Positions 24,212 through 33,310 are shown, counted from the first letter of the stretch. The stretch is DNA of 64,000 nt from UBA2377 sp964429385 (GCA_964429385.1 CAYSBR010000016.1:1-64000); one strand, 5' to 3'. Made by a program: numbers and translations. Notes: generated from the letters alone by a model not told the origin.

Positions 24212-25099
24212 ATGAAACTCCGTCCGCTCACCGGCGCGTTTACCGCGCTTGTCACACCTTTCAAGGGAGGTCAGGTCGCCTATGACGACCTGCGCAAGCT
24301 CGTGACGTATCAGCTTAAAGGCGGAATCAGCGGCCTCGTGCCTGTCGGCACCACGGGCGAGTCGCCCACCGTGAGCCACGAGGAACACATGGATATCGTC
24401 CGGGCGACGATTGAGTATGTCGGCAAGCGTGTTCCGGTCATTGCCGGCACCGGCTCCAACTCCACCCGGGAGGCGGTTGAGTTGACGAAGCAGGCTCATG
24501 AAGCCGGCGCCGACGCCATGCTTGTCGTCGCACCCTATTACAACAAGCCCAGTCAGGAAGGCCTCTTCGGTCATTTCTCCGCCATCGCGGAGGCAACGGA
24601 TCGCGACATTGTGCTCTACTCCATTCCCGGTCGCTGCGGCATCGAGATCAGTGTGGGTGTGGTGGAGCGGTTGCGCGCGCGTTTCCCCCATGTCCGCCAC
24701 ATCAAGGAAGCAGGTGGCAACGTCGAGCGGGTGGACCAGTTGAAGCAGGCCCTTGGCCGGGATATCACCGTTCTCAGCGGAGACGACTCACTCACCCTCC
24801 CCTTCATGGCGGTCGGCGCGGAAGGCGTCATCAGCGTCGCTTCCAATCTGCTGGTGAAGGAAATCGTCCAACTGGTGAAGGCTGCGCAGGCCAATGACTA
24901 TGCGAAAGCCGGCAAGCTCCACCGCAAGCTGTATCCCATTTCCAAGGCACTTTTCATTGAGCCCAATCCGGTGCCGGTCAAAGCCGCCCTCGCCCGCGCT
25001 GGAATAATCTCCTCGGCCGAAGTGCGCGAGCCGCTCTGCCCGATGTCGGTGCAAAACCGGCAGACGGTCTTCAAGACGCTTGAAGCGCTCGGCTACTGA
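24212..25099 (+). CDS. dapA: 4-hydroxy-tetrahydrodipicolinate synthase
   Basis: The enzyme condenses pyruvate with aspartate semialdehyde in lysine and meso-diaminopimelate synthesis. The 295-residue TIM barrel shows Thr47-Thr48 (VGTTGE), Tyr136 (LYSIPGR) and Schiff-base Lys165 (HIKEAGG). The ATG at 24212 fits the family start 'MKLRPLTGAFTALVTPF'; an upstream in-frame TTG is not needed. The dapB gene follows after 11 bases. Both products feed cell-wall precursor synthesis. Confidence 0.97.
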   Translation: MKLRPLTGAFTALVTPFKGGQVAYDDLRKLVTYQLKGGISGLVPVGTTGESPTVSHEEHMDIVRATIEYVGKRVPVIAGTGSNSTREAVELTKQAHEAGADAMLVVAPYYNKPSQEGLFGHFSAIAEATDRDIVLYSIPGRCGIEISVGVVERLRARFPHVRHIKEAGGNVERVDQLKQALGRDITVLSGDDSLTLPFMAVGAEGVISVASNLLVKEIVQLVKAAQANDYAKAGKLHRKLYPISKALFIEPNPVPVKAALARAGIISSAEVREPLCPMSVQNRQTVFKTLEALGY

Positions 25100-25110
25100 A
25101 TCATTCCATC

Positions 25111-25842
25111 ATGCCCTTCAGTGTCACACTCGTCGGCGGTCGCGGCCGCATGGGCCAAACCTTGGCGGCATCCGCTCAGGAAATGGGGCTGGCTGTGGCC
25201 GCCTCGCTCGATGTCGGAGATGATCTCGCCTCCGGCCTTAAGCAGGGCGATGCCATCATCGATTTCAGTTTTCACACAGTGACGGCAGAGGTGATGGCGC
25301 ATGCCATCTCTTTGGGAAAGCCGTTGGTCATTGGGACGACCGGCCACACGACCGAGGAAAAATCGCATCTGCGCACCCTCGCGGGAAAGATCCCTTGCGT
25401 CTGGGCCGGTAATTATTCCGTGGGCGTCAACCTGCTCTTCTGGCTCACCCAGCAGGCCACGCGCGTACTCAACGCCGATTATGACGTTGAAGTCGTGGAG
25501 ATGCATCATCGCTTCAAAAAAGACGCGCCGAGCGGTACCGCTGCCCGCCTGCTCGAGATCATCCTGGAAGAGCGTAAACTCCAACCCAGCGCACTGCGCC
25601 ACGGCCGTGAAGGCATCACCGGTGAACGCACCGCCACCGAAGTGGGCGTTCACTCGCTGCGTGGCGGTGATGTCGTGGGCGATCATACGGTAATGTATGC
25701 GGCCCTCGGGGAGCGGCTTGAGCTTACCCATAAGGCGAGCGACCGCGGCATCTTTGCCCGTGGCGCGCTGCGGGCTGCGCAATGGGTTGCCGGCCAGCCG
25801 GCCGGACTTTACGACATGCAGGACGTGCTCGGGCTGAAATGA
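25111..25842 (+). CDS. dapB: 4-hydroxy-tetrahydrodipicolinate reductase
   Basis: This 243-residue NAD(P)H-dependent reductase acts directly after DapA. It shows the N-terminal nucleotide loop 'GGRGRMGQ', the 'IGTTGHTTEE' loop and the substrate-binding motif 'EMHHRFKKDAPSGTA', all diagnostic for DapB. It sits 11 bases after dapA, and its stop codon overlaps the ruvA start (ATGA at 25839-25842), giving a dapA-dapB-ruvA unit. Confidence 0.97.
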   Translation: MPFSVTLVGGRGRMGQTLAASAQEMGLAVAASLDVGDDLASGLKQGDAIIDFSFHTVTAEVMAHAISLGKPLVIGTTGHTTEEKSHLRTLAGKIPCVWAGNYSVGVNLLFWLTQQATRVLNADYDVEVVEMHHRFKKDAPSGTAARLLEIILEERKLQPSALRHGREGITGERTATEVGVHSLRGGDVVGDHTVMYAALGERLELTHKASDRGIFARGALRAAQWVAGQPAGLYDMQDVLGLK

Positions 25843-26441
25843 TCACGTCAATCCAAGGCAAGCTGGCGGAAGCAACCCCGCTGCAGGCCGTCGTAGAGAT
25901 CAACGGCCTTGGTTATGAGGTGAACATCCCCGTGACTACGGCGGAGAAATTACCGGCCTGTGGTGCCAGTGTGAAACTGCACACCGTTGTGATCTATCGC
26001 GAGGATGCGCAGACCCTCTATGGTTTCGCAACGCCGGCGGAGCGCGATTTCTTCCGTCTCATGATCGAGCACGTGACGGGCATCGGCCCCAAAAGCGCCC
26101 TCACCATCATGAGCAAGCTCTCCCTTACGGTATTGCAGAGCGCGATCCGCGCCGGCGATGTCGGCCTTCTGGCCAAATCTCCGGGCATCGGCAAGAAAAC
26201 CGCGGAGCGCCTGGTGGTTGAACTGAAGAACAAAGTCGGCGGCACGGATGCGCTTACGACCGAGCTGACGGCTTCCTCCCCTGCTGAGGCCGCCGGTGAG
26301 AGCCGGCATCGCGATGCGGTCCTCGCCTTGGGTGCCCTCGGCTATAAGGCGGCTGATGCGGATGCGGCAGTCCGCCGGGCAGCATTGGCACTGGGGCCGG
26401 CAGCCACGACGGAAGCACTGATCAAGAAAGCGCTGAACTGA
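25839..26441 (+). CDS. ruvA: Holliday junction branch migration protein RuvA
   Basis: The 200-residue protein has the three RuvA parts. An N-terminal OB fold starts 'MITSIQGKLAEATPLQAVVE' and includes 'GYEVNIP'. Paired helix-hairpin-helix motifs include 'VTGIGPKSAL' and 'SPGIGKKTAERLVVELK'. A flexible linker leads to a small C-terminal domain ('DAVLALGALGYK') that contacts RuvB. RuvA binds four-way DNA junctions and recruits RuvB. The start overlaps dapB by 4 bases. It converges on the putative anti-sigma gene with 1 base between them. Confidence 0.96.
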   Translation: MITSIQGKLAEATPLQAVVEINGLGYEVNIPVTTAEKLPACGASVKLHTVVIYREDAQTLYGFATPAERDFFRLMIEHVTGIGPKSALTIMSKLSLTVLQSAIRAGDVGLLAKSPGIGKKTAERLVVELKNKVGGTDALTTELTASSPAEAAGESRHRDAVLALGALGYKAADADAAVRRAALALGPAATTEALIKKALN

Positions 26442-26442
26442 G

Positions 26443-27102
26443 TCAGCGCTGGAACTGGAAGGCCGTCATTTCGGCCGTACCATAAAACGGGCGCTGGCTA
26501 CGGAAAGGCCGGGCCTCCGGGGTATCGCTCGCGGGAGCAGACTCAAACACCAGCGAGTCCGAACGCAATGGCGCTACCTGCATCTGGTTGATCCAGTCGA
26601 GCCGATCGCCGCCCGTAAACATCGCTTCGCGGGCGGAGTCCTCTCCCCACTGCACCAGTGTTCTTGTGCTGAAGACCGTATGCAGGTCGCTATTCCGGGA
26701 AGCCAAGGCCGGTATCACGGGGGCTGGTATCGGGTGGGAAGTGGCGACGACGACAGGCGCAGCGGACTCGGGCGAGACGACGGGACCTGTCGCATCAGTG
26801 CCCGGCATATTGACGACCACCAGGGCGACACAGGCTGCCGCCACGGCCAGGCCGGTGGCATAAAACCAATTTCCACGACGGCGAGGTATCGCTGTCGTCG
26901 CCGGCCGTCGGGCGGGCGGTGCACTCTCGCGAAAATCCTCTGCGAGGCGCGAGCAGGCTTTGTGCATGAGACAATACTCACGATACAGGCGCCGACGCTC
27001 CGGATTGCGCCGGATTTCCGTCTCCAGCAGGGCGGCTTCCTCGGGGGTGATTTGGTGATCGAGGTAGAGGTTGAGCAGTTCGATGAACTTGGTGTCTTTC
27101 AT
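26443..27102 (-). CDS. single-pass membrane protein, putative anti-sigma factor
   Basis: The 219-residue protein has a soluble N-terminus ('LYLDHQITPEEAALLETEIRR', 'REYCLMHKAC'), one membrane segment at about 79-97, and an extracytoplasmic tail without recognised domains. This layout, plus a 4-base ATGA overlap with the upstream ECF sigma gene, supports an anti-sigma role. The zinc anti-sigma signature HxxxCxxC is absent; only Cys44, His47 and Cys50 cluster. The short N-terminal helix pattern resembles anti-sigma proteins common in PVC bacteria. Confidence 0.65.
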   Translation of the reverse strand: MKDTKFIELLNLYLDHQITPEEAALLETEIRRNPERRRLYREYCLMHKACSRLAEDFRESAPPARRPATTAIPRRRGNWFYATGLAVAAACVALVVVNMPGTDATGPVVSPESAAPVVVATSHPIPAPVIPALASRNSDLHTVFSTRTLVQWGEDSAREAMFTGGDRLDWINQMQVAPLRSDSLVFESAPASDTPEARPFRSQRPFYGTAEMTAFQFQR

Positions 27103-27701
27103 TTGAAGTCGTCGCCGAGCTTGGCGCGCAGGCTTTCGCGCGCCCGCGCAATGCGGCTTTTAACGGTTCCCACAGAGAGATTCAGGATTTGGGCGATCTC
27201 CTCGTAGGACAGGTTACGGATGTTGCGTAGCGTGAGAATCTCGCGGTGTTTGGCGCTGAGCTTCGCCATGCCTTCGCTGATCTTGTCCACAAACTCCTGG
27301 GTGACCGCGATGTCGTCTGGCGTCTCGACTTCCGCCGGGATAATTTCGGCCAAGGTGGTGTCCCCCTCGGGGCCGAGTGGCTGATCGAAGGAGATGGTGT
27401 GGTCGCGCTTGCGCCGCCACCAATACCAGTAGCGATTGCGGGCCAGATTGGTTGCGATCTGGTAAAGCCAGGTGGAAAAGGCGGACTCCCCGCGAAATTG
27501 GGCCAACCCGCGATGAGCGCGGATAAAGGCATCTTGGGTAACTTCTTCCGCATCCTGCGTATTGCGCAAGAGCTGGTTCACCATGGCGTAGATCCGGTCC
27601 CAATAACGGGTGACCATCTCGTCAAACGCCGATTGATCTCCGCTCTTGAACCGGTCCACCAGCACGCGGTCGAGGGCAACTTCCTGAGCTTTGGATGACA
27701 T
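27099..27701 (-). CDS. RNA polymerase sigma factor, ECF (sigma-70) family
   Basis: The 200-residue protein shows sigma region 2 at about 22-95, with 'DAEEVTQDAFIRAHRGL' (50-66) and a DNA-melting segment. Region 4 at about 148-195 carries the helix-turn-helix 'LSYEEIAQILNLSVGTVKSRI'. The ATG at 27701 (MSSKAQEVALDR) is preferred; a longer frame would run back into the tRNA-Lys region. ECF factors direct polymerase to stress or envelope genes and are held by a partner anti-sigma, here probably the next gene. Confidence 0.92.
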   Translation of the reverse strand: MSSKAQEVALDRVLVDRFKSGDQSAFDEMVTRYWDRIYAMVNQLLRNTQDAEEVTQDAFIRAHRGLAQFRGESAFSTWLYQIATNLARNRYWYWWRRKRDHTISFDQPLGPEGDTTLAEIIPAEVETPDDIAVTQEFVDKISEGMAKLSAKHREILTLRNIRNLSYEEIAQILNLSVGTVKSRIARARESLRAKLGDDFK

Positions 27702-27827
27702 ACGTTCAGCCTCGCTCTGATGGGTGTATTTTTGAAATGTTCCCAATATTTTTGGCGTTGCCCGACAGGTTTGGGCACACAGAGCGCACTGGTCAACGCA
27801 AGCTCTGCATTGTATTCGAGAAATTAC

Positions 27828-27856
27828 TTGCCAAGCTTGGCTTACAAAACCTACTT
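27828..27856 (+). promoter_or_regulatory. possible promoter of tRNA-Lys
   Basis: TTGCCA at 27828-27833 is followed after 17 bases by CTACTT (27851-27856); the tRNA begins 22 bases later. The -10 match is weak. The rest of the 177-base gap 27702-27878 holds no gene that I can see. Confidence 0.25.
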
Positions 27857-27878
27857 CGCTCCCTTTCCAGAGATATCC

Positions 27879-27953
27879 GGGCTGGTAGCTCAATGGTAGA
27901 GCAGCGTCCTTTTAAGTCGTTGGTTCTGGGTTCGAATCCCAGCCAGCCCACCA
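27879..27953 (+). tRNA. tRNA-Lys (anticodon TTT)
   Basis: The acceptor stem GGGCTGG pairs perfectly with CCAGCCC, the T-loop is TTCGAAT and CCA is encoded. The anticodon loop CTTTTAA gives TTT, which decodes lysine. The anticodon stem GCGTC/GTCGT has one T-T mismatch (27907 with 27917) and one terminal G-T wobble, where many bacterial tRNA-Lys genes have GCGGC/GCCGT. Confidence 0.95.
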
Positions 27954-27991
27954 CATTTCTGGCCAATCTATTCTGCGCGAATCCCTTATCC

Positions 27992-28639
27992 ATGAAACGG
28001 CTCGTTATCATTGAAGACCAAACCGCGATTCGGGAGATGCTTGTCGAAATTTTGCGGCTGGACAACAACTACCAGCTCGTGGGGGAAGCGGGCGATGGAC
28101 AGGATGCGTTGAATCTATGCCTGGAAGTCAGGCCGGATCTCATCGTGCTGGATGCCAAACTGCCCGGCCTCAATGGCGTGGATATTCTCCGCCGTTTGGT
28201 GAAAAAGCACCCTTCCGTCCGGGTCCTCGTCTTCTCGGGTCATGAAAACCCCGTTCTGGTCCGCGAGATGCTTGAAGCCGGTGCCCATGGATTCGTCGAA
28301 AAGACCGCCGGGCTCTTTGAGTTCAAGAAAGGTCTCGAAACGGTCGCCAATGGCGGCACCTACTTCGGGCCGGCCGTCGCCGCCCTCCTCCGCAACGTGG
28401 TCGCCAACCCTGCCGCCAGCAGCGCGGCGGATTTTTTGACGGACCGGGAACGCGAAATCCTTCAGCTGGTCGCAGAGAGCTACAGCACCAAGGAAATCGC
28501 CGCCAAGCTCGGCATCAGCATCAAGACCGTGGACAACCACCGCACCAACCTCATGCGCAAGCTCAATCTCCACGACGTGGCCAGCCTCACCCGCTATGCC
28601 CTGGAAATCGGGCTGATCGAGCCCAAGAAAACACTCTAG
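27992..28639 (+). CDS. NarL/FixJ-type response regulator
   Basis: This 215-residue regulator has a receiver domain (Glu8-Asp9 acidic pair, phospho-acceptor Asp54 in VLDAKLPG) and a LuxR-type helix-turn-helix at about 147-210 ('LTDREREILQLVAE', 'STKEIAAKLGISIKTVDNHR'). It probably controls transcription after phosphorylation by an unlinked kinase. The ATG at 27992 gives 'MKRLVIIEDQTAIREML'; an open frame reaching back through the tRNA must be ignored. It lies 38 bases after tRNA-Lys. Confidence 0.93.
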   Translation: MKRLVIIEDQTAIREMLVEILRLDNNYQLVGEAGDGQDALNLCLEVRPDLIVLDAKLPGLNGVDILRRLVKKHPSVRVLVFSGHENPVLVREMLEAGAHGFVEKTAGLFEFKKGLETVANGGTYFGPAVAALLRNVVANPAASSAADFLTDREREILQLVAESYSTKEIAAKLGISIKTVDNHRTNLMRKLNLHDVASLTRYALEIGLIEPKKTL

Positions 28640-28719
28640 CCGCCTAGTAAAACCTTGCCGCATCACGCGCGCTGACCCAAAAGGAAATCCGCGTCACTCT
28701 CCTCTTATCGCTCTCCTCC

Positions 28720-29301
28720 ATGAATCACGTTTCCCGGAAACTTCTTTTTATCCTCGTCGGTGCCACCGTGTTTTTTGCCGGTTGCGCCAAGAAACCCCAG
28801 CGCCCCGATCCCAGTGCGACGTTGATCGGTCCCCAGGGCGGCGGTGCCGGTGGCCTTGGCCAGGGCGGCGGTCTCCTGAATCCTCAGGATCTCGGCAATT
28901 ATGCTGAATCCGGCTCCAACTTGGAACTGCGCACTGATGGCGTGCTTGATGACGGGTTCACCATTCGTGGACTGTTGCAGCCCGTTTATTTCGATTTCGA
29001 CAGCTCCAGCGTAAAGGCCTCCGAGCGAACCAAGCTCGACGCCGCCGCCCAATACCTGCGTGAGAATCCCCAGCACCGTCTCCTGCTCGAGGGACATTGC
29101 GACTGGCGCGGCACCGCCGAATACAACCTTGGTCTCGGTGACCGTCGCGCCAACGCCGCCCGTCAATACCTCGGCACTCTCGGCGTGGCCGCCAATCGAC
29201 TCGAAACCCTTTCCAAGGGCAGCCTTGAGGCGGTGCGTAATGCGGACGATGCCCAGGCCGGTCGCGACCGTCGCGCCGAGTTGGTCATCCTTAAGCAGTA
29301 A
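28720..29301 (+). CDS. Pal-like OmpA-domain lipoprotein
   Basis: The 193-residue precursor has a lipoprotein signal with lipobox FFAGC (Cys22), a Gly-rich linker, and an OmpA/Pal peptidoglycan-binding domain: 'VYFDFDSSSVKASERTKLD', 'LLLEGHCDWRGTAEYNLGLG' and 'RRANAARQYLGTLGV'. Pal tethers the outer membrane to peptidoglycan as part of Tol-Pal. No tol genes lie beside it here. A clear terminator follows at 29322. Confidence 0.9.
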   Translation: MNHVSRKLLFILVGATVFFAGCAKKPQRPDPSATLIGPQGGGAGGLGQGGGLLNPQDLGNYAESGSNLELRTDGVLDDGFTIRGLLQPVYFDFDSSSVKASERTKLDAAAQYLRENPQHRLLLEGHCDWRGTAEYNLGLGDRRANAARQYLGTLGVAANRLETLSKGSLEAVRNADDAQAGRDRRAELVILKQ

Positions 29302-29321
29302 TTCCTGATCCCCTCTCTATA

Positions 29322-29357
29322 ACAAAAAGGCCCCGGAGTAATCCGGGGCCTTTTTGT
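29322..29357. terminator. bidirectional rho-independent terminator
   Basis: A 16-bp stem (ACAAAAAGGCCCCGGA with its complement) encloses loop GTAA. It has a T run on either strand, so it can end both the rightward pal-like gene and the leftward M20 peptidase gene. Confidence 0.92.
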
Positions 29358-29369
29358 TTACAGACTTTG

Positions 29370-30743
29370 TCAGCCACGCGCCACCCGTCGGAGCACATGC
29401 TGCACCGTGGTGATGCCCTTGTGCATTACCGCAAGATTGAAGCTCTCATTGGGCGCATGCAGGTTATCCTCAGGAAGGAAAAGCCCGAGCATGATGGCAT
29501 CCAGATTCAGCTCATTCTTAAGGTCGGCGATCAGTCCCACGCTGCCACCCTCGCGCAGATACAGTGGCGGTTTGCCCCAGACATCGGTGACCGCCGCTTC
29601 CGTGGCCCGAAACGCCCGCGCCAGCACCGGAGATTGATCGGGTGGCGTGTTGCTGCGATCCGGCGGCACCACCACGTAGGGCAATGCATCGTGCTGATCG
29701 GTGATCTTCAATTTCAATCCCTTTGGCGCACGCTCACGGATGGTTTTGAAAATGATCTCCTTCATCCGTTCCGGATGCTGGGCCGGCACCAGGCGGCAGC
29801 TGATCTTTACGCGGGCCTTGCTCGGGATGACCGTCTTCGATCCCTCACCCTGATAGCCGCCACCAAAGCCGTTGAACTCCAGCGTGGGCAGGAAACGGAT
29901 CGCCTCAAACGGGGTGTAACCCGGTGGCACATGGAACTGCTCGATCCCGAGAAACGCCGCGTAGTCGGATTCCTTCAGGGCAAGCTTTGCGAGCTGCTCG
30001 CGTTCCCATGGCTGCACGTCGGCCACATCATCATAGAAGCCCGGGATGTTCACCCGGCCATCCGGCGTGTGCAGGGAGGCGCAAAGCTCCGCGAGCCCTT
30101 GGATCGGATTGAGCAGCACCCCGCCATTCATGCCGGAGTGCAGATCGGTGCGCGCATTGGCCAGCTCGACCTCGAAGCACACCATGCCACGGAGACCCAC
30201 TGTGATCACCATCTGGTCGGGATTGGGGATTCCGGTATCGGACAAGAAAACGAAGTCGGCGCCTGCAAGCTTCGCCTTATGCTCCCGTAGGAAATCCTTG
30301 AAATGCTTGCTGCCGATTTCCTCCTCGCCCTCGATCACAAAAGTGATGCGCAGCGGCACATCCGGATCTTCCTCCAACAGCCGGCCGACGCCGGCGATAT
30401 GGGCCATGAGCGGACCTTTGTTGTCCGCCGTGCCGCGCCCGTAGAGGCGCCCCTCCCGCTCCACCGGTTCGAAGGCCGGAGTTGTCCACAACTCAAGCGG
30501 ATCCGCCGGCTGCACGTCGTAGTGGCCGTAAATGATGACATGTGGCCAGGCCGGGTTCCCTTCTCGCTTGGCCACCACCACGGGATGGCCGGCGGTCGGC
30601 ACATACTCCACGGCAAACCCAAGTTCACCCAAGAGACCTCCGACAAGCTCGCGGGCTCCTTTCATGCCTTCGGCAAAAGCCGGATCGGCGGAAACACTGG
30701 GCTGGCTGACGTATTCCTTGAGTTTGGCGACAGGATCAAACAT
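29370..30743 (-). CDS. M20 family metallopeptidase (dipeptidase-like)
   Basis: The 457-residue enzyme shows the M20 di-zinc site: His74 and Asp76 (GHYDVQP), Asp107 (GRGTADNKG) and the Glu pair at 140-141 (EGEEEIGS). An inserted dimerisation domain is followed by C-terminal metal ligands. Relatives hydrolyse dipeptides or acylated amino acids. The ATG at 30743 gives 'MFDPVAKLKEYVSQPSVSAD', the normal start. No signal peptide is seen, so it is probably cytoplasmic. Confidence 0.9.
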   Translation of the reverse strand: MFDPVAKLKEYVSQPSVSADPAFAEGMKGARELVGGLLGELGFAVEYVPTAGHPVVVAKREGNPAWPHVIIYGHYDVQPADPLELWTTPAFEPVEREGRLYGRGTADNKGPLMAHIAGVGRLLEEDPDVPLRITFVIEGEEEIGSKHFKDFLREHKAKLAGADFVFLSDTGIPNPDQMVITVGLRGMVCFEVELANARTDLHSGMNGGVLLNPIQGLAELCASLHTPDGRVNIPGFYDDVADVQPWEREQLAKLALKESDYAAFLGIEQFHVPPGYTPFEAIRFLPTLEFNGFGGGYQGEGSKTVIPSKARVKISCRLVPAQHPERMKEIIFKTIRERAPKGLKLKITDQHDALPYVVVPPDRSNTPPDQSPVLARAFRATEAAVTDVWGKPPLYLREGGSVGLIADLKNELNLDAIMLGLFLPEDNLHAPNESFNLAVMHKGITTVQHVLRRVARG

Positions 30744-30823
30744 CCGGCCACCGTGGCGTAAAAACCGTGCCTGCGCCAACTGGAAAAATCAGGCGGGCCT
30801 GAATGTCCGCAAACCGTAGCGCG

Positions 30824-31603
30824 TCACTGCCGACTTGCCTCGTAAAGCGGCATCACTTCCGGAATCCATTTCTGCAGGTCACTGATCCGGCGGTCATGAG
30901 AAGGATGGGTCGAGAGCAAGGTCGGCACCGAGCTGCCCTTGCTGGCCGCAGCCATTTTTTGCCAGAAGGTGATTGCGGCCCTCGGATCGTAGCCAGCCCG
31001 GGCGGCATAGCGGATGCCGATGTAGTCGGCTTCACTCTCATGTGCGCGGGAAAACGCCAGCATCCCTCCGCCGGAGAGCAACCCATAGCTGAGCATGAGC
31101 AAATCCTTGTTCTCCTGATTTTGCATGGAGGCATCAAGCACTGCTCCTCCGACCGCGGCCAAAGTTCCCTGGGTCATCCGCTCGGCTCCATGTCGTGCCG
31201 TGACGTGGGCAATTTCATGACCGATCACTGCGGCCAGTTCATCGTCGGAATCCACCAGGTTGATCAACCCCGTGTAAACTCCGACTTTACCTCCCGGCAG
31301 GGCAAACGCGTTGATCGTATCCGGAGCATCAAAGACGACAAACTCCCAGACAGCACCCGGCAGAGCATTACCCACAGCCGCGGCAATGCGCGTACCGATG
31401 CGCTGCACCTGCTCATTGGCCACACGGTCACCGGAAATCGGTTCCTTCGCTTTGATCTCCGCAAAAGCCGCGGCTCCCTGCCCGACGTCATCCACCGGGA
31501 GAATAAAGGAGCTCCGGCCCGTCTCCGGAACCGTATAGCAGCCGGTAAACAACAGTGCCGGCAGGATCAGCGCGCCAAGGAGGAGTCGTTTCATGGTCTT
31601 CAT
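30824..31603 (-). CDS. M48 family metalloprotease lipoprotein
   Basis: The precursor has a lipoprotein signal with lipobox LFTGC (Cys22) and an M48 catalytic domain: HEIAH zinc motif at 129-133 and the downstream 'HESEAD' glutamate motif. Homologues such as BepA and LoiP degrade or assist outer-membrane proteins in the periplasm. The ATG at 31603 is used; another at 31594 would serve equally. It is followed by the M20 peptidase gene 80 bases away. Confidence 0.88.
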   Translation of the reverse strand: MKTMKRLLLGALILPALLFTGCYTVPETGRSSFILPVDDVGQGAAAFAEIKAKEPISGDRVANEQVQRIGTRIAAAVGNALPGAVWEFVVFDAPDTINAFALPGGKVGVYTGLINLVDSDDELAAVIGHEIAHVTARHGAERMTQGTLAAVGGAVLDASMQNQENKDLLMLSYGLLSGGGMLAFSRAHESEADYIGIRYAARAGYDPRAAITFWQKMAAASKGSSVPTLLSTHPSHDRRISDLQKWIPEVMPLYEASRQ

Positions 31604-31657
31604 GATAGTTGGTAGAGTGAAGCGGCCAAGTAAAGTTTGTGGGGCGCGCAAGTCGTC

Positions 31658-33205
31658 TCAGTGTTTGAAATGCCTCATGCCTGTGAAGACCATGGCCATG
31701 CCGCGCTCGTCCGCCGCCTTGATGACTTCCTCGTCGCGCACCGAGCCTCCGGGCTGGATGGCGCACGTCGCACCCGCTTCCGCCGCGGCGATCAGGCCGT
31801 CGGCAAAAGGAAACAATGCCTCGCTGGCCACGACGGAGCCCTGCAGATCGAGTTGGGCTTCACCCGCCTTCCAGACGGCAATGCGCGAACTGTCCACACG
31901 CGCCATCTGTCCGGCGCCGACGCCGAGCGTCTGTTCGCCACGCACATAGACGATGGCATTGGATTTGACGTGCTTGCAGACTTTCCAACCGAAGATCATG
32001 GCATCCCACTCTTCCGCGGTCGGCTGTCGTTTTGTCACCACCTTGAAGTCCGCCCGGTTGCCGAGAATCTTGTTGCGATCCTGCACAAGGACCCCGCCCA
32101 CGACCGAGCGGATTTCCTGCAATGAATCGGCGCCGATGCCGCTTTTGGCGACCATCAGGCGGAGGTTCTTTTTCTTGGCAAAGACCGCCAGGGCTTCATC
32201 GGTGAAGCGCGGTGCGATGATGACTTCGGTGAATATCTCGGCGATGGTCTTGGCCAGGGCTTCGCCCAGCGTCTGGTTGACGATGATGATGCCGCCAAAG
32301 GGGGCCTGCCGGTCCGTCGCATAGGCTTTCTCCCACGCTTCCTCCAGCGTGTCCGCACTGGCCACTCCGCAGGGGTTGGTGTGCTTGAGGATGGCAACCG
32401 TGGGCTTCTCGAATTCGCCGATCAGATAAGTCGCCGAGGTGATATCGAGGAGGTTGTTGTAGGAAAGCTCCTTCCCCTGCAGCTGAGCGAAGTGCTCATG
32501 GAAGGTGCCGTAGAGCGCCGCCTGCTGGTGTGGATTCTCCCCGTAGCGCAAGGCCTGGGCTTTTTCGTAGGTCAGTGTGAGCTTCTCAGGGAAGCCGCTG
32601 AGTGCGGCAAGATCGGGAGCCTCTGCCTGGCTTTCGAGATAGGCGGCGATGGCCGTGTCATAGCGGCCTGTGCGTTGAAACACCTTGAGCGCGAGCTTGC
32701 GGCGCACCGACGCCAGCGCGGCGGGATCCGCCAGCGCGGCGAGTACTCCGGCATAGTCGGTGGGGTCGCAGACCACCGTCACACTCTCATGGTTCTTGGC
32801 CGCGCTGCGCAGCATCGAGGGGCCGCCGATATCAATGTTTTCGATGGCCTCTTCGAAAGCGACCCCCGGCTTTGCCACGGTTTGCTCGAAAGGATAGAGA
32901 TTTACCACGACCAGATCGATCAGGTCGATGCCGTGGGCCTGCGCGGCCGCGAGGTGGTCGGGCTTGTCGCGCCGGCAGAGCAGACCTCCGTGGATTTTTG
33001 GGTGCAGGGTTTTTACGCGCCCTTCCATCATTTCGGGAAAGCCTGTGTGCTGGCTGACCTCGGTCACGGGCAGGCCACGTTCCAGCAGCAGTTTGGCGGT
33101 GCCCCCGGTGGAGAGCAGCGTGTAACCGTGCTGGCGAACGAGCGCCGTGGCGAATTCCGCGAGGCCGGTTTTGTCACTGACGGAGAGAAGCGCGAATTTT
33201 GCCAT
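31658..33205 (-). CDS. purH: bifunctional AICAR formyltransferase / IMP cyclohydrolase
   Basis: The 515-residue protein catalyses the last two steps of IMP synthesis. The N-terminal MGS-like cyclohydrolase domain starts 'MAKFALLSVSDKTGLAEFA'. The C-terminal formyltransferase domain carries 'AILKHTNPCGVA' with the catalytic Lys-His pair, plus 'RYGENPHQQAALYG'. Length matches the family. It is divergent from apaG, with about 105 bases between starts. Confidence 0.97.
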   Translation of the reverse strand: MAKFALLSVSDKTGLAEFATALVRQHGYTLLSTGGTAKLLLERGLPVTEVSQHTGFPEMMEGRVKTLHPKIHGGLLCRRDKPDHLAAAQAHGIDLIDLVVVNLYPFEQTVAKPGVAFEEAIENIDIGGPSMLRSAAKNHESVTVVCDPTDYAGVLAALADPAALASVRRKLALKVFQRTGRYDTAIAAYLESQAEAPDLAALSGFPEKLTLTYEKAQALRYGENPHQQAALYGTFHEHFAQLQGKELSYNNLLDITSATYLIGEFEKPTVAILKHTNPCGVASADTLEEAWEKAYATDRQAPFGGIIIVNQTLGEALAKTIAEIFTEVIIAPRFTDEALAVFAKKKNLRLMVAKSGIGADSLQEIRSVVGGVLVQDRNKILGNRADFKVVTKRQPTAEEWDAMIFGWKVCKHVKSNAIVYVRGEQTLGVGAGQMARVDSSRIAVWKAGEAQLDLQGSVVASEALFPFADGLIAAAEAGATCAIQPGGSVRDEEVIKAADERGMAMVFTGMRHFKH

Positions 33206-33310
33206 AAGGGAATGGGCGCGTTTTTGCGGCGGCCACCGGAATGCGGCAAGTCAGAATCCTGTCTTCTCCCCGCGCTTGCGGCCCGGCAATATTTCTCCTT
33301 TGTGTGCCGC

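Noticed and set aside
27695..27991. N-terminal extension of the NarL-type regulator through tRNA-Lys
   Set aside because: The frame crosses a complete tRNA gene; the receiver domain starts normally at 27992.
32381..33310. Long upstream extension of the apaG frame
   Set aside because: This part lies antisense to purH; only the portion after 33311 matches ApaG.
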